Assembly: GCA_030544235.1 (NCBI GenBank)
Contig: CM060463.1
Location: 14,511,190-14,575,189, forward strand
DNA: 64,000 nucleotides
Reading direction: 5' to 3'
Source: Lepturacanthus savala
Taxonomy: Eukaryota; Chordata; Actinopteri; Scombriformes; Trichiuridae
Shown here: in pieces, positions 61,090-64,000 of the stretch
Layout: each line of letters opens with the position of its first letter
Numbering within the stretch: the stretch's first letter is position 1
Program-made: the position numbers and the translations under genes
Notes under the pieces: generated by a model
Told to the model about the DNA's origin: nothing
The model's database searches: none
Seen by the model: only the letters and a program-made list of their open reading frames with translations

Positions 61090-62984
61090 GTGAGCTTTTC
61101 CAAAAGCAGCAGACTTTCCTAGGGTGGCGTCCAAGCACAGTGAAGATATAACCTGCTTTCTGCACGGGGCCGAAAACAGGGAGCCCAACATTTGTCATCA
61201 GCAGCTGCCTGTGTGGGTGTCAGCTTCATAAAAACACACAGCACTTTGTTCCTTTATTATGCTCAGAACCATCAATGCAAAAAACACCAAGGAACAAACA
61301 TGTCAAACGCTCATTTCACAGTTGTAGCCAACAGTAAACTAACAATAGACACATTTTCCACTTGCTTGACCTTTTCCATGATGCTGTGTTTAATCTCTGC
61401 AGCTGTACAAAAACTTCCAGGAAGTGGCTCATGTGTTGGAGTTTCATTTTCAGCCCACTAATATTCTAGAAACACACCACAAGATAATGTGAGAAAAAAA
61501 AAGAGAAAAAAAAAGCAGCAGGTTTGGATAGCTCAGTCTAAACGACACAACAAAATGATCAGTATAGATAGATTTAGTGTGTCGGACACTAAACAGACGC
61601 CTCGGAGGATTTGTCACATGCTATTTGTTGGACACTTTAAGCCAAAATGAGACATTTTTAGCACATCTCAGGCCTCTGGCAGTGTTAGAGCCATGCTGTG
61701 CGGTATACAGAGCAGCCAGCTATTAAAGGATGCACTTGCAGCGTGTGACACTTAGCAGCACATGGTAAATATGTACTAGACAGAATATTCATGCCTATCC
61801 CTCCAGGTCCCACCAAATGCATTTTAGCCCGAGATAGTGGAGTCCTGTATTTACTTTCAGCGGGGTGAGAGGAGGAGAGGCTATAATCACTGATTGAAAT
61901 GTAAATGTGAGGTAGCTAACTGAAGTATTAGGCCCGGCGAGCACGCAGAGTGGAGATATGAATTACAATTCATCCAACAAATTTTTCTCATCGGACATTA
62001 TGTAAATGGATGTGTAAGTGACTGGTAGTATTTGAAACAAAAATCGATGCAGGAGGCGATAAGTGAGAGTGGTTGACAGAGTGGTTCTGGATATTTCATA
62101 TTCAGGGATGATAATTTGATCATGCAAAGTATATTCATTGCATAAGGGTCTCTGCATGCTAATAGAAGACATTCTGTGTTCTATAAAGTTAATATTTTTC
62201 TATGGTTGGTGATTTAAAGCTGGCTGACGGCATCATGGGATGTTTTTCTTTATGATGTATGGAGTCAAACTGTAATTAAGTTGTTGTGTTTTTATTATTA
62301 CATGTTAATATTGGTGTTTTGGACCAAAATTGTAATCATTAAAAATATTATTATTGTTGTTTTCCTGCCGTGATAGCAGATGAAAAAAGAGCAGAAGTGA
62401 AGCTGAGACCTCATTCAAATTCAGACCGATTTTTGTAATAACAGAAAAAAACGGAAACTCCAGCCATCGACAGCACGTCTACCATCATATTAACCTCATG
62501 TCGCATATTGTTGTTTATGTAGTATTTCTATTTTTTGCTGACTTTCAACACAATATTTTCATGAGCACATAATAGAGTGTGGAGGGTTAAACATCATAGG
62601 TCCTGTTTTAGAGGTAGGTCCACAGGTGAGTTCATACATGTCTATAATAACAGCTGGACAGAGAGAAGACTGCAGCGTCAGCAGTGACTATGGCAAACAA
62701 CGTCAGGAAGAGAGAGGAATTTTACTGATTTGGATGAAAAAGCACTGGTACTTTTAATAGGAGCTGGAGTTGTTTCTATTTTAAAAGAGCAAAGCATCAG
62801 CAGTGCAGAGTTTCAGCAGAGCAGAGCATGAAAACTATCTTTTTGCAGAAGCTTACCGAGTCCACCACATAGCCTTAACCCGGAGGTTGATCCACTGCAG
62901 CATGCCCATTCTCTGGGCATGTGCCGGTAAGTGCCTGTCTAATAAAGTCACCCTGCATTGTTACATTTGCAGTGTTTTAAGTTT
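61090..62984. other. Intergenic or intronic DNA, no further exon recognised
   Basis: If 60832-61089 is an exon, this would be its following intron. No matching phase-0 acceptor exon is recognised up to 62984. An A-rich tract lies at 61494-61514. 61550-62160 is repeat-poor with GAATTACAATTC and TGTAAATGTGAGG phrases and may be conserved. Confidence 0.35.
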
Positions 62985-63165
62985 AAGATTAAGTTTTCAC
63001 TGGCATTTGTCTGTTTGTCTGGTTGTTAGCAAGATAACTCAAAATTTTCTGGAGGGATTTTCATCAAACTTCTAGTGAATGTTGGCAATGGTACCATGAA
63101 CAGATGATTAAATTTTGGTAACGATTCGGAAGAAATCCTCGGTTCTGGATCACTTTGAATTTTTT
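62985..63165 (+). mobile_element. Fragment of a teleost dispersed repeat (TTAGCAAGATAACTCAAAA)
   Basis: GTTAGCAAGATAACTCAAAA, GGAGGGATTTTCATCAAACT and CAGATGATTAAATTTTGGTA occur in the order of a very common teleost repeat (TTAGCAGGATAACTCAAAAAGT...GATTTTCATGAAA...GTGATTAAATTTTGG). Diverged and non-coding; exact class not known to me. Confidence 0.65.
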
Positions 63166-63339
63166 ATTGTTTGATAACATTGCTATAAATGGACCCTCAA
63201 ACAGGTGCAGGATTGAAGCCACCTAGTGGTCATATCTTGCACCTGCATAGGACAACAATGTTGGGTGGGAGTCACCCTAACCCTAACCCTCACTCCCAGA
63301 CCTCCCACTCCATACCAATGTTTACGCAGTCACAGTTGG
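63166..63339. other. Short unassigned stretch with two telomere-like units
   Basis: CACCCTAACCCTAACCCTCA near 63270-63289 holds two to three CCCTAA units, too few for a real interstitial telomere. A CTCF-like CCACCTAGTGGTCA lies at about 63219-63232. Nothing else is recognised. Confidence 0.4.
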
Positions 63340-64000
63340 GTGAAAATGAAGGCATGGATGACCATTTTCAGGTTTTAAATGAAAGAAATAGCTTGAGTTT
63401 TGCAATGGTCTGGAGTTTAAATAAAATAGTTTTGACTACTGAATGTATCTGTTTATCAAACTTGAGTTTAGGATTCAAAATGAAACTGAGGTTTTTAACA
63501 TGTGGTCTGATGAAGGTAGAGTGTTGGATATCGAATTAATGTTGTCAGGGGAGCCAAAAGGAATGATTTATGTTTTTTGTTTTATTGAAATGTGTTTTTG
63601 AATAATTTGACCAAGGGAGCATGTATATGAAGAAGAGGATGGGACCTAAGACTGAACCTTGGGGAACACCGCAGGACAGGGTAGCTTAGGTAGAGGAGTG
63701 TGGACAAATGTTTGTGGAAAAGCTTCTATTGTTAAGGTATGAACCAGTTCAAAGCATTGCCAATGATTCCCATGCCATGGTGGAGACGATCTATTAAGTT
63801 GTGGTCTGTTGTGTCAAAGCCTGTTCTGAGGTTGAGGAGGATGAGGATGGCACAATTACCGGAGTCAACAGAAAGGAATAGGTTATTATGGACTTTTAAT
63901 AGAGCTCATTCTTTGCTGTGGTGAGGCTTGAAAACCAGAATGAAATTTTTTCATGATATTGCTGTGGTGTAGGTAGGGGAGTAATTGATTGAGGATGACC
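63340..64000 (-). pseudogene. L2-type LINE reverse transcriptase remnant, truncated by the window end
   Basis: The minus strand contains GVPQGSVLGPILFF (63630-63670), the block-4 motif of non-LTR reverse transcriptases, preceded by FDTTDHN (about 63798-63818) and a LHHGMGIIGNALNWF-like segment. Followed in order by LKFD-type and KLFLSF-like phrases (63360-63480) they match the L2/Maui-like RT of fish LINEs. The frames before and after about 63740 differ, and in-frame stops occur, so it is dead. Between GVPQGSVLGPILFF and the later phrases, the segment with the YADD catalytic motif is missing: only about 100 bp of AT-rich sequence lie there. The 5' part continues beyond 64000. It is on the minus strand, opposite to most other repeats here. 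Confidence 0.8.

Noticed and set aside
63270..63289. Interstitial telomere repeat (CCCTAA units)
   Set aside because: Only two to three units; short stretches like this occur by chance.

Overview
The window looks like ordinary nuclear DNA of a ray-finned (percomorph-like) teleost fish. It has long AT-rich non-coding stretches, several long (AT)n and (CA)n arrays, and many dispersed repeats I recognise as teleost families (TTAA-flanked MITEs, an L2-type LINE fragment, GCTGGTTAGCTTAGC-type repeats). No bacterial-type gene packing, operon, CRISPR array or prophage is visible. Nearly all open frames longer than 60 codons are chance frames or lie inside simple repeats.

The one gene I can support well is on the minus strand at about 11.3-16.9 kb. 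Three exons (16934-16838, 14528-14310, 11519-11263) have consensus splice sites and matching phases and would encode a 190-residue protein. Its C-terminal half is a MyoD-family-inhibitor (I-mfa) domain. The divergent, cysteine-reduced form ending in CYH fits MDFIC2 better than MDFI or MDFIC. In mammals MDFIC2 lies, as I recall, in the large regulatory desert between MITF and FOXP1, which would fit the gene-poor character here.

Layout: 1-11.2 kb is intergenic with one small candidate terminal exon (5296-5367, +) and one LINE/SINE-tail-like repeat (8.8 kb). 11.2-17 kb is the mdfic2-like gene; its introns hold a 0.9-kb ATTAAT-ended element and a 0.5-kb minisatellite ending about 60 bp from exon 2. 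17-59 kb is a gene desert with microsatellites, MITEs, a CpG-rich patch at 32.3-32.9 kb and stretches resembling conserved non-coding elements. 59.7-61.1 kb is a CpG-rich, TATA-containing patch followed by a good candidate coding exon (60832-61089, +) of an unidentified protein. 61.1-64 kb is repeat-rich and ends in an L2-type reverse transcriptase remnant on the minus strand that runs off the window.

I found no convincing undescribed biological system. The most rewarding items are the mdfic2-like gene model, the unidentified exon at 60.8 kb, the two TTAA-flanked MITE families and the X-box inside a transposon-like element. Protein names come from memory of the families; conservation claims need alignments that could not be run here.
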